Positions 45,100-52,894 of a stretch of DNA of 64,000 bases are shown here, one piece after another. The notes below the pieces were generated by a model. The model was not told where the DNA came from. It saw only the letters and a list, made by a program, of their open reading frames with translations, and ran no database searches. Numbering within the stretch: the first letter of the stretch is position 1; each line of letters starts with the position of its first letter. The stretch is from assembly GCF_049965695.1 (NCBI RefSeq), contig NZ_JBMFWB010000005.1, forward strand, positions 28,370-92,369. Direction: 5' to 3'. Made by a program: the position numbers and the translations under genes. This DNA is from Athalassotoga sp049965695. Lineage in GTDB: Bacteria; Thermotogota; Thermotogae; Mesoaciditogales; Mesoaciditogaceae.

Positions 45100-45121
45100 A
45101 GAGAAAATTGAAGGTGAGAAA

Positions 45122-46342
45122 ATGAATTATTCTTTAAAATGCCTCAACTGCGGTACAATTTACGATCCAAAGGACGTTATGTACACCTGTCCAAAATGCG
45201 GGCCGAGATTGGGAACTCTTGAGATAGTCATTGGCGAATATCCACGATATCCATCTTTCGATCTCAAATCAAAAGGTATATGGGCATTTTCAGAATTTTT
45301 GCCGCTCGATGAAGATCATCATGAAGTCCCACTTTTTATAGGAAATACCCCGATTTACGAAAAAAAATCTCTTGCCCAAAAAATGGGCTTATCTGATTTA
45401 TGGATAAAAGATGACGGACGTAATCCTACCGGATCTTATAAAGATAGGGCTACCGCCATGGCAATATCAAAAGCAAAATCATTGCATGTTAACACCATTT
45501 ATTGTGCATCGACGGGAAATGCGGCCTCTTCTCTTGCGGGACTGACAGCGGCCAGCGGCATGAAAAGCATCATTTTTGTTCCCAAAACCGCTCCGGAAGC
45601 GAAGATAACGCAACTTTTGGTTTACGGCGCAACCGTTATGGCCGTTGATGGCACTTACGATGAAGCCTTTGATCTGTCCATGGAAATTGGAAATGAGTTC
45701 GGTTGGTACAGTCGGAACTCGGCTATAAATCCTTATTTACTTGAGGGCAAAAAAACCGGATCCATGGAAGTGGCCGTTCAACTTGATTTTAAAATTCCTG
45801 ATTTTGCGATTGTAAGCGTTGGAGATGGTACGGTTGTCAGTTCAATCTACAAGGGTTTTAAAGATATGAAGATGGCAGGTTTAACGGACAAAATTCCTAA
45901 AGTCATAGGTGTTCAATCCGAAGGTGCAAATGCGGTCATGAGAACTTTCGAGTCCGGACATTTTGACAGACCTATCGATATCGATGCTCACTCCATGGCA
46001 GACAGCATAGCGGTTGGTAAACCTCGCGATGTTTTAAAAGCATGCAAATGGGTAAAGGAATCCGGAGGCTATTTTGTTTCGGTTACAGACGAAGAAATAG
46101 GAAAGGCGATAATTGAACTTGCACGTGAAACAGGTGTCTTTGGAGAACCGGCGGGTGCCGCGGCGTATGCCGGATTAAAAAAGATTGCAAAATCTATTCA
46201 GGGCAAAAGCGCTGTCATATTCATCACGGGAAACGGTCTTAAGGATGTCAAATCGGCAAGAAATTTTACGAGTCAGGTGAATTACGTGAAACCAGATCCA
46301 AAAGACGTGAAAGATGTTTTGAGGAAGATTGGATTGATTTAG
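45122..46342 (+). CDS. thrC: Threonine synthase
   Basis: PLP enzyme converting O-phosphohomoserine to threonine. The 406 residues start with a zinc-ribbon-like CLNCG..CPKCG segment (about residues 8-28) as in class I-type short threonine synthases. The PLP Lys is in NPTGSYKDRATAM (about residue 107), and STGNAASSLAGL and VSVGDGTVVSS are the phosphate-binding loops. Other thrC-like PLP enzymes (for example cysteate synthase) cannot be fully excluded. ATG 45122 follows AAGGTGA; repeat copy 6 lies immediately upstream. The next gene begins ten bases after the stop. Confidence 0.88.
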   Translation: MNYSLKCLNCGTIYDPKDVMYTCPKCGPRLGTLEIVIGEYPRYPSFDLKSKGIWAFSEFLPLDEDHHEVPLFIGNTPIYEKKSLAQKMGLSDLWIKDDGRNPTGSYKDRATAMAISKAKSLHVNTIYCASTGNAASSLAGLTAASGMKSIIFVPKTAPEAKITQLLVYGATVMAVDGTYDEAFDLSMEIGNEFGWYSRNSAINPYLLEGKKTGSMEVAVQLDFKIPDFAIVSVGDGTVVSSIYKGFKDMKMAGLTDKIPKVIGVQSEGANAVMRTFESGHFDRPIDIDAHSMADSIAVGKPRDVLKACKWVKESGGYFVSVTDEEIGKAIIELARETGVFGEPAGAAAYAGLKKIAKSIQGKSAVIFITGNGLKDVKSARNFTSQVNYVKPDPKDVKDVLRKIGLI

Positions 46343-46352
46343 GAGGAGCGAT

Positions 46353-46808
46353 ATGATCGTAAAGTTCAAATTAAACGGCGAATCAGTGGAAGAAAATGTG
46401 GCCGATGATGAAAGAGCCCTTGACTTTTTAAGAAGAATAGGCATGAAAAGTGTCAAAGAAGGATGTGGGGAGGGAGAATGTGGTGCGTGTACTATAATAG
46501 TTGATGGTAAAAACGTAGTTTCATGTCTTATGTTAGCGGCAGAACTTGATGGGACAGATGTTTTAACTACGGAAGGCCTTTCGAAGGATGGCACGCTTGA
46601 TCCCATTCAAGCGTCTTTTGCGGATATCGGAGCCGTGCAGTGCGGATTTTGCACGCCCGGCATGGAGATGTCGGCGAAAGCTTTGCTGATCAAAAATCCT
46701 AAGCCTTCAGAAGAAGACATCAAAAAAGGTCTTGAAGGCAATCTTTGCAGATGCACCGGTTATTTCAAAATAATAGAGGCAGTTAAAAAGGCGGCCGATA
46801 AAAATTGA
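46353..46808 (+). CDS. Molybdenum hydroxylase [2Fe-2S] subunit (CoxS/XdhC type)
   Basis: 151 residues with both iron-sulfur sites of the xanthine dehydrogenase/CO dehydrogenase small subunit: the plant-ferredoxin type CGEGECGACTIIVDGKNVVSC (about 40-62) and the helical CGFCTPGM..CRCTGY (about 98-135). It passes electrons between the molybdenum and FAD subunits. ATG 46353 follows AGGAGG. The FAD subunit is two genes on; the large molybdopterin subunit is not in the window. Confidence 0.92.
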   Translation: MIVKFKLNGESVEENVADDERALDFLRRIGMKSVKEGCGEGECGACTIIVDGKNVVSCLMLAAELDGTDVLTTEGLSKDGTLDPIQASFADIGAVQCGFCTPGMEMSAKALLIKNPKPSEEDIKKGLEGNLCRCTGYFKIIEAVKKAADKN

Positions 46809-47353
46809 TCGTTCCTGCAATTCTCGCCGCAGGAAAAAGTAAAAGGTTTGGAAGTCAAAAATTGATTTATCTTTACAAAGGCAAACCTTTACTTCAATGG
46901 ACGATAGATACGGTAAGCGCACTTAAAGCAAAAGGAATTGTTGTGATTTCGGAAAACGTGGATCTTTCTTTGATAAATTTCAAAACTTTAAAAGTTTTAA
47001 TCAATAAAAGAGTTGATCTTGGTTTATCTGAATCTGTGAAAATCGCTTTACTTGAAACAAAAGGCAAAGATGGAATTATGATTTTTCTTGGCGATATGCC
47101 CAAGATAGGTTTGAATCTCGCTGAAAAAGTTTTTGAAATGGCCGGTGAAAAAATCGTATTTCCGATTTACAATGGAGTAAAAGGTTTCCCTGTTTACATA
47201 CCGTCAAAGTATTTTGACGAAGCAATGAAGATAGAAGGGGATAAAGGATTAAGAGATCTCTTGATTTCAAAGAGCGATATTATGACTTTTGAGTGGGGGG
47301 AAGAATGTATTTTTGACGTTGATTTCCTTAAAGATATAGAAGGGACGTGTTGA
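46805..47353 (+). CDS. MobA-like nucleotidyltransferase (MocA type)
   Basis: 182 residues with LAAGKSKRFGSQKLIYLYKGKPLL at the start, the nucleotide-binding signature of the MobA/MocA family, and GDMPKI near residue 97 with the metal-binding Asp. MocA-type enzymes add CMP to molybdopterin for hydroxylases of the xanthine dehydrogenase family, which fits its place between the FeS and FAD subunit genes. Start TTG 46805 overlaps the FeS gene by four bases; the next ATG is one base after its stop. Confidence 0.85.
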   Translation: MIVPAILAAGKSKRFGSQKLIYLYKGKPLLQWTIDTVSALKAKGIVVISENVDLSLINFKTLKVLINKRVDLGLSESVKIALLETKGKDGIMIFLGDMPKIGLNLAEKVFEMAGEKIVFPIYNGVKGFPVYIPSKYFDEAMKIEGDKGLRDLLISKSDIMTFEWGEECIFDVDFLKDIEGTC

Positions 47354-47354
47354 G

Positions 47355-48179
47355 ATGAATTTCAAGTTCGTGATTCCTAAAAATGAAAAAGATCTCATAA
47401 ACGAGTTTTCTGACGATAGATGTGTGCTTATGGCAGGAGGAACAGATTTGCTTGTAAAAATGAGATTAGGCAAAATCAAACCAGAAAAAATAATCAGCAC
47501 CATCAAAGTTCCAACATTGCATACGCTTAGTTTTGACGGAGAAAAACTTACGATAGGGGCAAACGTTACGTACTCTGAGTTGCTCGATTTTAAACCCATC
47601 AAAGCAGAATTTCCCATTTTATACGATGCCATTCTGACGGTGGGTTCTCCGCAGATAAGAAACAGAGCGACTCTTGGGGGAAATATCATGAATGCTTCTC
47701 CGGCAGGGGATGGATTGCTTGCACTCTACCTTTCAGATGCTTCGGTGGAAATTTCGGATGGTGAAGTTCATGCAATTTCAGATTTCATAACAGGTCCCGG
47801 AAAAACAACGATCGGTCAGAAACGGTATCTCAAAAACATATTTATCCCGAAAAGAGATTGGACTCATAGATATTTTGAAAAGGTGGGGCAAAGGACTTCT
47901 ATGACGATTTCAATAGCAAGTATAGGTGTGCTTTTGAAACTTTCAGGAAAGCGTATCGATGAGATACATCTTGCTTTTGGTTCTGTCGGACCAACCGTAC
48001 TTAGAATGCGAGAGATAGAAACATTTGCAAAAGGTAAAGTGCTAAATGAAAAATTGCTTGACGAAATATCATCGCTTGTTTTTGAAAGCGTCAAACCCAT
48101 AGACGATGTTAGAGGAAGTGCAGGCTACAGAAAAAGACTTTGCAGGAATCTTGTCTACAGGTTAAACGAATTTTTGTGA
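47355..48179 (+). CDS. Molybdenum hydroxylase FAD-binding subunit (CoxM/XdhB type)
   Basis: 274 residues. FAD contacts are visible as LMAGGTDLLVKMRLG (about 28-42) and RNRATLGGNIMNASPAGD (about 103-120), followed by the C-terminal CO dehydrogenase flavoprotein domain ending with AGYRKRLCRNLVYR. It pairs with the FeS subunit upstream. Without a large subunit nearby the substrate cannot be named. Some clostridial and thermophile genomes pair such subunits with distant large subunits; that would need the whole genome. Confidence 0.9.
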   Translation: MNFKFVIPKNEKDLINEFSDDRCVLMAGGTDLLVKMRLGKIKPEKIISTIKVPTLHTLSFDGEKLTIGANVTYSELLDFKPIKAEFPILYDAILTVGSPQIRNRATLGGNIMNASPAGDGLLALYLSDASVEISDGEVHAISDFITGPGKTTIGQKRYLKNIFIPKRDWTHRYFEKVGQRTSMTISIASIGVLLKLSGKRIDEIHLAFGSVGPTVLRMREIETFAKGKVLNEKLLDEISSLVFESVKPIDDVRGSAGYRKRLCRNLVYRLNEFL

Positions 48180-48200
48180 GCGATAGAAGGGAGGTAAAAA

Positions 48201-49010
48201 TTGATATTCGATTTAATCGGTGCCGGAAAAGTTGGAAAGGCCTTTGGGAAATATCTATATTCGACAGGCAATCAAATAGGTCATGTTGTGAACTCTTCGA
48301 TTGAATCAGCGAAAAGGGCCGTTGAGTTCATGGGTTGCGGGACACCTTCCACCATAGATGAGATTGGAAATTGTGATGTGTTGTTGTTAGGGGTGAAAGA
48401 CGACATTATAAGACAAAGTTTTTTAAAAGTAAAAGATAAACTTCAAGGAGTTAAAGCAGTCGGACATTTTAGCGGAGCCTATCCTTCTTCCATACTTAGG
48501 GAATGTGACGAAATGAAGATAGGTCGCTTTTCGATCCATCCAAACGCATCTTTTGCAAATCCGGAAATATGGAAAAAAATTGAAAATGTTTATTTCGTGA
48601 TCGACGGAAATGATCAAGGCAAAGAAATCATACGTGAACTTTTCAAAACTTTTAACATTAAATTCAGTGAAATATCGGAGCAAAACAAGATATTTTATCA
48701 TATAGGCGCTGTTTTTGCATCCAATTTTGTCGTTGGCATCCAGGAGGTATCGAATGAACTTTATTCAATGGCCGGATTGGAACCAGAAATTTCGCGTATG
48801 CTCTCTTTGTATCTTGCAAAACAGGCGATAGAAAACGTAGAAAACATGGGAATAAAAGGTGCTTTAACAGGGCCGGTCGTGCGTGGAGATTACCAACTCG
48901 TCGAAGCAGAAAAAATGGCGCTTATGGATCTTGATCCGGACATTGGGGTACTTTACGGAAAATTCGCTCAGATCCTCAGAGAAAGGGTGATGAAAACTGA
49001 ACATTCTTAA
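48201..49010 (+). CDS. Rossmann-fold/DUF2520 oxidoreductase, probable PanG-type ketopantoate reductase
   Basis: 269 residues: an N-terminal Rossmann domain (DLIGAGKVGKAFGKYL) that binds NAD(P), SGAYPSSIL and FSIHPNASFANP in the middle, and a helical C-terminal domain (HIGAVFASNFVVGIQEVSNELY), the layout of the DUF2520 family. To my knowledge PanG, an alternative ketopantoate reductase described in Francisella, belongs to this type. The next gene is panB, whose product is ketopantoate, so ketopantoate reduction is a strong inference. Start TTG 48201 follows GGGAGG. No panC or panD in the window. Confidence 0.75.
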   Translation: MIFDLIGAGKVGKAFGKYLYSTGNQIGHVVNSSIESAKRAVEFMGCGTPSTIDEIGNCDVLLLGVKDDIIRQSFLKVKDKLQGVKAVGHFSGAYPSSILRECDEMKIGRFSIHPNASFANPEIWKKIENVYFVIDGNDQGKEIIRELFKTFNIKFSEISEQNKIFYHIGAVFASNFVVGIQEVSNELYSMAGLEPEISRMLSLYLAKQAIENVENMGIKGALTGPVVRGDYQLVEAEKMALMDLDPDIGVLYGKFAQILRERVMKTEHS

Positions 49011-49020
49011 AATTATCCAA

Positions 49021-49788
49021 ATGAAAGGTAAAGAGCCCATAACAGTTGTAACGGCTTACGATTATTTCAGCGCTAAAGTTTGCGAGCGTGTTGGAATTGA
49101 TATGATACTTGTCGGAGACTCTCTGGGAAACGTTGTGCTGGGATATGAATCGACTTTGAACGTTGAGATGGAAGATATGGAACGCCATATTCAGGCTGTG
49201 AGAAGGGGCGCTCCAAATTCATTCATAATAGGAGACATGCCTTTCATGTCCTATCAGACGTCGGATGATGAGGGAATGAGAAATGCAGGGCGTTTGATGA
49301 AAGCAGGATCGAATTGCGTTAAAGTTGAAGGTGGACTGAGAGTTGTACCGCTTGTTAAAAAACTTGTCGATTCAGGCATACCTGTCATAGGACACATTGG
49401 TTTGACTCCGCAATCTGTCAATCAAATAGGCGGATATAGAATACAGGGCAAAGGCAAAGATGCGGATCGAATGATAGTCGCGGCTAAATCTCTTGAAGAA
49501 GCAGGTATTTTTTCCTTGGTTATCGAATTGACAATTGAAGAAACTGCCAGAGCAATTACCGAATCACTTTTAATTCCAACGATAGGCATAGGTGCCGGCA
49601 GATATTGCGACGGTCAAGTGCTCGTATGGCATGATTTGCTTGGAATAAACGATGGAAAGATTTCAAAATTTGTCAAAAAATATGCGAATCTTAATTCGGA
49701 AATCGAGAAGGCTCTTTCAGATTACGTAAAAGATGTAAAAGGACATATGTTCCCCGAAGAAAACCATGTTTTTAAAGAGGATAAATGA
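49021..49788 (+). CDS. panB: Ketopantoate hydroxymethyltransferase
   Basis: First step of pantothenate synthesis: transfers a hydroxymethyl group from methylene-THF to ketoisovalerate. Marks are VTAYDYFSAKV, LVGDSLGNVVLGYEST and the Mg site region, GDMPFMSYQ, VKVEGG and GHIGLTPQSVNQIGGY. From ATG 49021 the protein has 255 residues. The frame is open further upstream and would add NILKIIQ, which resembles the normal PanB N-terminus. AAGGGTGAT at 48984-48992 is placed for a CTG at 48997, so the real start may be non-canonical and inside panG. Confidence 0.92.
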   Translation: MKGKEPITVVTAYDYFSAKVCERVGIDMILVGDSLGNVVLGYESTLNVEMEDMERHIQAVRRGAPNSFIIGDMPFMSYQTSDDEGMRNAGRLMKAGSNCVKVEGGLRVVPLVKKLVDSGIPVIGHIGLTPQSVNQIGGYRIQGKGKDADRMIVAAKSLEEAGIFSLVIELTIEETARAITESLLIPTIGIGAGRYCDGQVLVWHDLLGINDGKISKFVKKYANLNSEIEKALSDYVKDVKGHMFPEENHVFKEDK

Positions 49789-50669
49789 TGGCCACTCCCA
49801 CCGTTTCTAACGGCTTTGAAAATTCAATTTTTTTCTATTACCTTGTTCGTATAATCATCGGGATCGCCGCACTTGTCATTGCTTATTATCTGGGAGATTT
49901 CGTCGCCAAACTTATAAACAAGGCAGCCCATGTAACTGGTAAAAGTCTTAGGGCTCCAAACACGACGAGAACACTCGTTAAATCTCTTTTCGTTTTTGCA
50001 GCCATAATGGTGATAATAGGTGAGTTCAACATCAACCTCTGGCCATTGCTAACGAGTTTGGGGGTTGCTGGAATCATAATAGGTCTTGCGCTTCAAACGC
50101 CTTTGAGCAATTTCTTCAGCGGTCTTATGGTTATAATAACAGATGCCGTTAACGAAGGAGATGCGGTTGATATAAACGGAATGAGCGGGACCGTACGTGA
50201 GGTAAAATTCAATCATACGATCATAGACACATGGGATGGGAAAAGAATTCATATACCAAACTCTGCCGTTTGGTCTTCCAACGTTACGAAATACTGGCCT
50301 GAATTATCCAGAAGGATCGATATGCCAATTGGTGTCCCATATTCTCTTAGCCCTGAAAAGATGGAAATCATACCCAAATTATTGAAAAAAGTAATGGATG
50401 AAGAATCACTTGTTTACAAGGGACCCCTCGTTGAAAATAATCCATCTTCGATTGTTTCGAATTACGTTACATTCGACGGTTTTGGAAGTTCATCTGTTAA
50501 TTTTTCAATCCATTTTTGGGTTCTAAAGAAAGATTACTTTGATGCTCAAACTGCCATAGGAATAGATATTTTTAGAGAATTCACGAAGAATGGCGTTTCT
50601 ATACCTTACAACCAACTTGACGTGCACGTGGATGGAAAAATCAAACTTGGAGATCGTTTAAATGATTGA
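49785..50669 (+). CDS. Small-conductance mechanosensitive channel (MscS family)
   Basis: 294 residues with three N-terminal hydrophobic helices. The pore helix is LLTSLGVAGIIIGLALQTPL (about residues 86-105), followed by SNFFSGLMV and the MscS beta-domain with GDAVDINGMSGTVREVKFNHTII and HIPNSAVWSSNVTKYW. The channel releases solutes upon hypo-osmotic shock. ATG 49785 overlaps the panB stop, with a second ATG at 49788; the 3' end overlaps birA by eight bases. Confidence 0.9.
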   Translation: MMATPTVSNGFENSIFFYYLVRIIIGIAALVIAYYLGDFVAKLINKAAHVTGKSLRAPNTTRTLVKSLFVFAAIMVIIGEFNINLWPLLTSLGVAGIIIGLALQTPLSNFFSGLMVIITDAVNEGDAVDINGMSGTVREVKFNHTIIDTWDGKRIHIPNSAVWSSNVTKYWPELSRRIDMPIGVPYSLSPEKMEIIPKLLKKVMDEESLVYKGPLVENNPSSIVSNYVTFDGFGSSSVNFSIHFWVLKKDYFDAQTAIGIDIFREFTKNGVSIPYNQLDVHVDGKIKLGDRLND

Positions 50670-51372
50670 ACATCTTTATTCATACGACGAAATTGATTCA
50701 ACCAACGAACTCGCAAAAAGGATGAAAGACATCTTAAAAAACGGAGATATCATCTGGGCTTTAAAACAAACCTCCGGTCATGGAAAGGGAGACAGAATAT
50801 GGTATTCTCCGGAAGGTGGTCTGTGGTTTTCGATATTCTTCAGGCCGGCAACTTTTCGAGATCCCAACGTTTACACGAAAATGATGGCAGTTGCCGTAAT
50901 AAGGGTGCTTAAAAAATTCAAAATCGATGGAATTGGGATCAAATGGCCAAATGATATTTATCATGAAAAAGAAAAAGTTGGAGGGATTTTAACGGAGATA
51001 ATACATCACGGTGATAAAAGAGAAATCGTAGTCGGCATAGGTCTAAACGTGAACAACGATCTTCCCGACGACGTGCCAAATGCAACTTCTTTGAAAAAAA
51101 TAACGGGGAAAGAATTCGATCTTTCTCACCTTTTGAGAAGAATCCATTCGGAAGCACTTGTACTTCACAATTTTGTGACAAAAGGCCAAAGAAATGTGAT
51201 AACTAACCTTTGGAGAAATTCAATCGTGTTGAAAAAAGGCATGAAAATAAAATTACTTTACCCATCCGGTGTGCAGACAGGTACCGTGATAAGTGTTTTT
51301 TCAGATTCGCTTGTAGTCGAAAGAAATGGTATAAAAGAAAGAGTTAAACCATCTGAAATAGATTTTTTATGA
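50662..51372 (+). CDS. birA: Biotin-protein ligase, class I
   Basis: 236 residues, catalytic domain only with no N-terminal helix-turn-helix, so it modifies proteins and does not repress genes. It attaches biotin to carboxylase or decarboxylase carrier proteins. SGHGKGDRIWYSPEGGLWFS covers the biotin/ATP loop, WPNDIYHEKEKVGGILTE the central motif, and GIGLNVNND the rest; the C-terminal SH3-like domain has GTVISVFSDSLVVER. It converges on rpe with a six-base overlap of the 3' ends. Confidence 0.92.
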   Translation: MIEHLYSYDEIDSTNELAKRMKDILKNGDIIWALKQTSGHGKGDRIWYSPEGGLWFSIFFRPATFRDPNVYTKMMAVAVIRVLKKFKIDGIGIKWPNDIYHEKEKVGGILTEIIHHGDKREIVVGIGLNVNNDLPDDVPNATSLKKITGKEFDLSHLLRRIHSEALVLHNFVTKGQRNVITNLWRNSIVLKKGMKIKLLYPSGVQTGTVISVFSDSLVVERNGIKERVKPSEIDFL

Positions 51373-52020
51373 TCCTTTTTTTAAAACACTCAGCGCTGCC
51401 TCTGGATTTTCAGATCTAAACGCGTAACTGCCTGTAACCAGTATGTCCGCGCCCGCTTTCAAAACGGGCTTGAAGGTGTCTTCGTTTATACCGCCATCAA
51501 CTTCTATTTCAAAACTCAATCCCATGCTTTTTCTCATTTCATCCAATTTTCTTATTTTGTTAAGGGTATTTGGGATAAAACTTTGTCCTCCGAAGCCTGG
51601 ATTAACACTCATGACAAGTATTCCGTCAACATCCATTATGATATCTTGCAGAAATTCAACCGGCGTGTGCGGATTTATGGCTACAAAGGCTTTTGTTTCA
51701 TTTTCCTTTATCCTGTTTACAAGCCTATTGAGATGATAAGTAGCCTCGTAATGAATAGAAACAATCTCTGATATTTTGCAAAAATCATCGACGAAGATTT
51801 CTGGCCTTTCGACCATCAAATGCGAATCAACAGGGATCTCTGTAACTCTTTTCAAAGATTCTCCTATTATGAGACCGTACGTTATGTTGGGAACAAAATG
51901 TCCATCCATCACATCAAGATGTATGTAATCGGCTACGTTTTCAACTTTTTTAATTTCTTCGCCAAGTTTTGCGAAATCGGCAGAAAGAATAGACGGTGAT
52001 AATTTAACGTTTTTTGTCAA
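51367..52020 (-). CDS. rpe: Ribulose-phosphate 3-epimerase
   Basis: Interconverts ribulose 5-phosphate and xylulose 5-phosphate in the pentose phosphate pathway. The TIM barrel shows LSPSILSADFAKLGEEI, HLDVMDGHFVPNIT with metal-binding His and Asp, DSHLMVE, MSVNPGFGGQ, and VDGGINEDT with the catalytic Asp. TTG 52020 is preferred (GGAG nine bases upstream); the frame is open to 52035. The start overlaps the rsgA end by 17 bases. Last gene of the tetR-to-rpe run. Confidence 0.93.
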   Translation of the reverse strand: MTKNVKLSPSILSADFAKLGEEIKKVENVADYIHLDVMDGHFVPNITYGLIIGESLKRVTEIPVDSHLMVERPEIFVDDFCKISEIVSIHYEATYHLNRLVNRIKENETKAFVAINPHTPVEFLQDIIMDVDGILVMSVNPGFGGQSFIPNTLNKIRKLDEMRKSMGLSFEIEVDGGINEDTFKPVLKAGADILVTGSYAFRSENPEAALSVLKKGS

Positions 52021-52894
52021 ACCTAACATCTCCAATCTTTTGGGATTTAATTTCGTTTAAAATTGAAAGGTAATGTTCGTAACGGCTTTTGGGTATCTTT
52101 CCCTTTTCGACGAGTTCTTTAACCTTGCATTCGGGTTCAAATTCGTGAAGACAATCATCAAATGCGCATTCTCCTGATGCCTCGAAGATCTCGGGGAAAA
52201 GTTTTTGAACGTCTTCGGGATTGATCTTTGTAAATTCGGTGGTTGTAAAGCCTGGCGTATCAACCACAAAGCCTCCATTTGGAATTTTCAAAAGAGAGGC
52301 AGTGGTAGTGGTATGCTTTCCAAGATTTGTGCTTTCAGAAATAAGACCGATCTTCAAATTCGAATCGATTATTTCGTTGATCAAAGAAGATTTCCCCACG
52401 CCCGAGGGGCCTGCGAAAACAGATATTTTGTCTTTTAGATTTGATCTGAGTTCTTCTATTCCCATCTTAGTGTAAGCACTTACAAGGCAAAGGTTGTAAA
52501 TTCCGTAAATGTGTTTGAACTCTTCAAGTCTTCTTTCATCGGTTATGTCCGTTTTGTTCAAAACAACCAATATATTTTTAATCGATCTTGATACATTTGC
52601 AAGCGTTCTATCTATTGTAGAATATGGTACATCAGGTTTTGAAATGGAAAAGACGGCGATAACCTGATCAACGTTGGAAATTCTTGGCTTTTCAATAACG
52701 TTACGTCTCGGAAGAATAGATTCGATTCTCCCTCTGTCATGATCTGTTATGTATTCAACTTTATCACCGACGAGTGGTTTGATATTCGATAATTTAAATC
52801 GTCCTCTTAAAGAACATAAGGTCTCGGATCTGTCTGTATCATCTGAAACGATGACAAAATTCGAATAAAAAGAAATTATAGTGCCCTTTCTCAA
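52004..52894 (-). CDS. rsgA: Ribosome small-subunit biogenesis GTPase
   Basis: Circularly permuted GTPase that checks 30S maturation. About 296 residues with an N-terminal OB domain (GDKVEYITDHDRGRIESILPR), then permuted G motifs: NKTDI (G4) first, SAYTKMGIEEL (G5), GPSGVGKSSL (G1), DTPGFTT (G3), and a C-terminal zinc site ECAFDDCLHEFEPEC. TTG 52894 is chosen because GAGGAG lies eight bases upstream and gives a TTGA overlap with the rlmN stop; the frame is open to 52921. Confidence 0.94.
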   Translation of the reverse strand: MRKGTIISFYSNFVIVSDDTDRSETLCSLRGRFKLSNIKPLVGDKVEYITDHDRGRIESILPRRNVIEKPRISNVDQVIAVFSISKPDVPYSTIDRTLANVSRSIKNILVVLNKTDITDERRLEEFKHIYGIYNLCLVSAYTKMGIEELRSNLKDKISVFAGPSGVGKSSLINEIIDSNLKIGLISESTNLGKHTTTTASLLKIPNGGFVVDTPGFTTTEFTKINPEDVQKLFPEIFEASGECAFDDCLHEFEPECKVKELVEKGKIPKSRYEHYLSILNEIKSQKIGDVRFDKKR

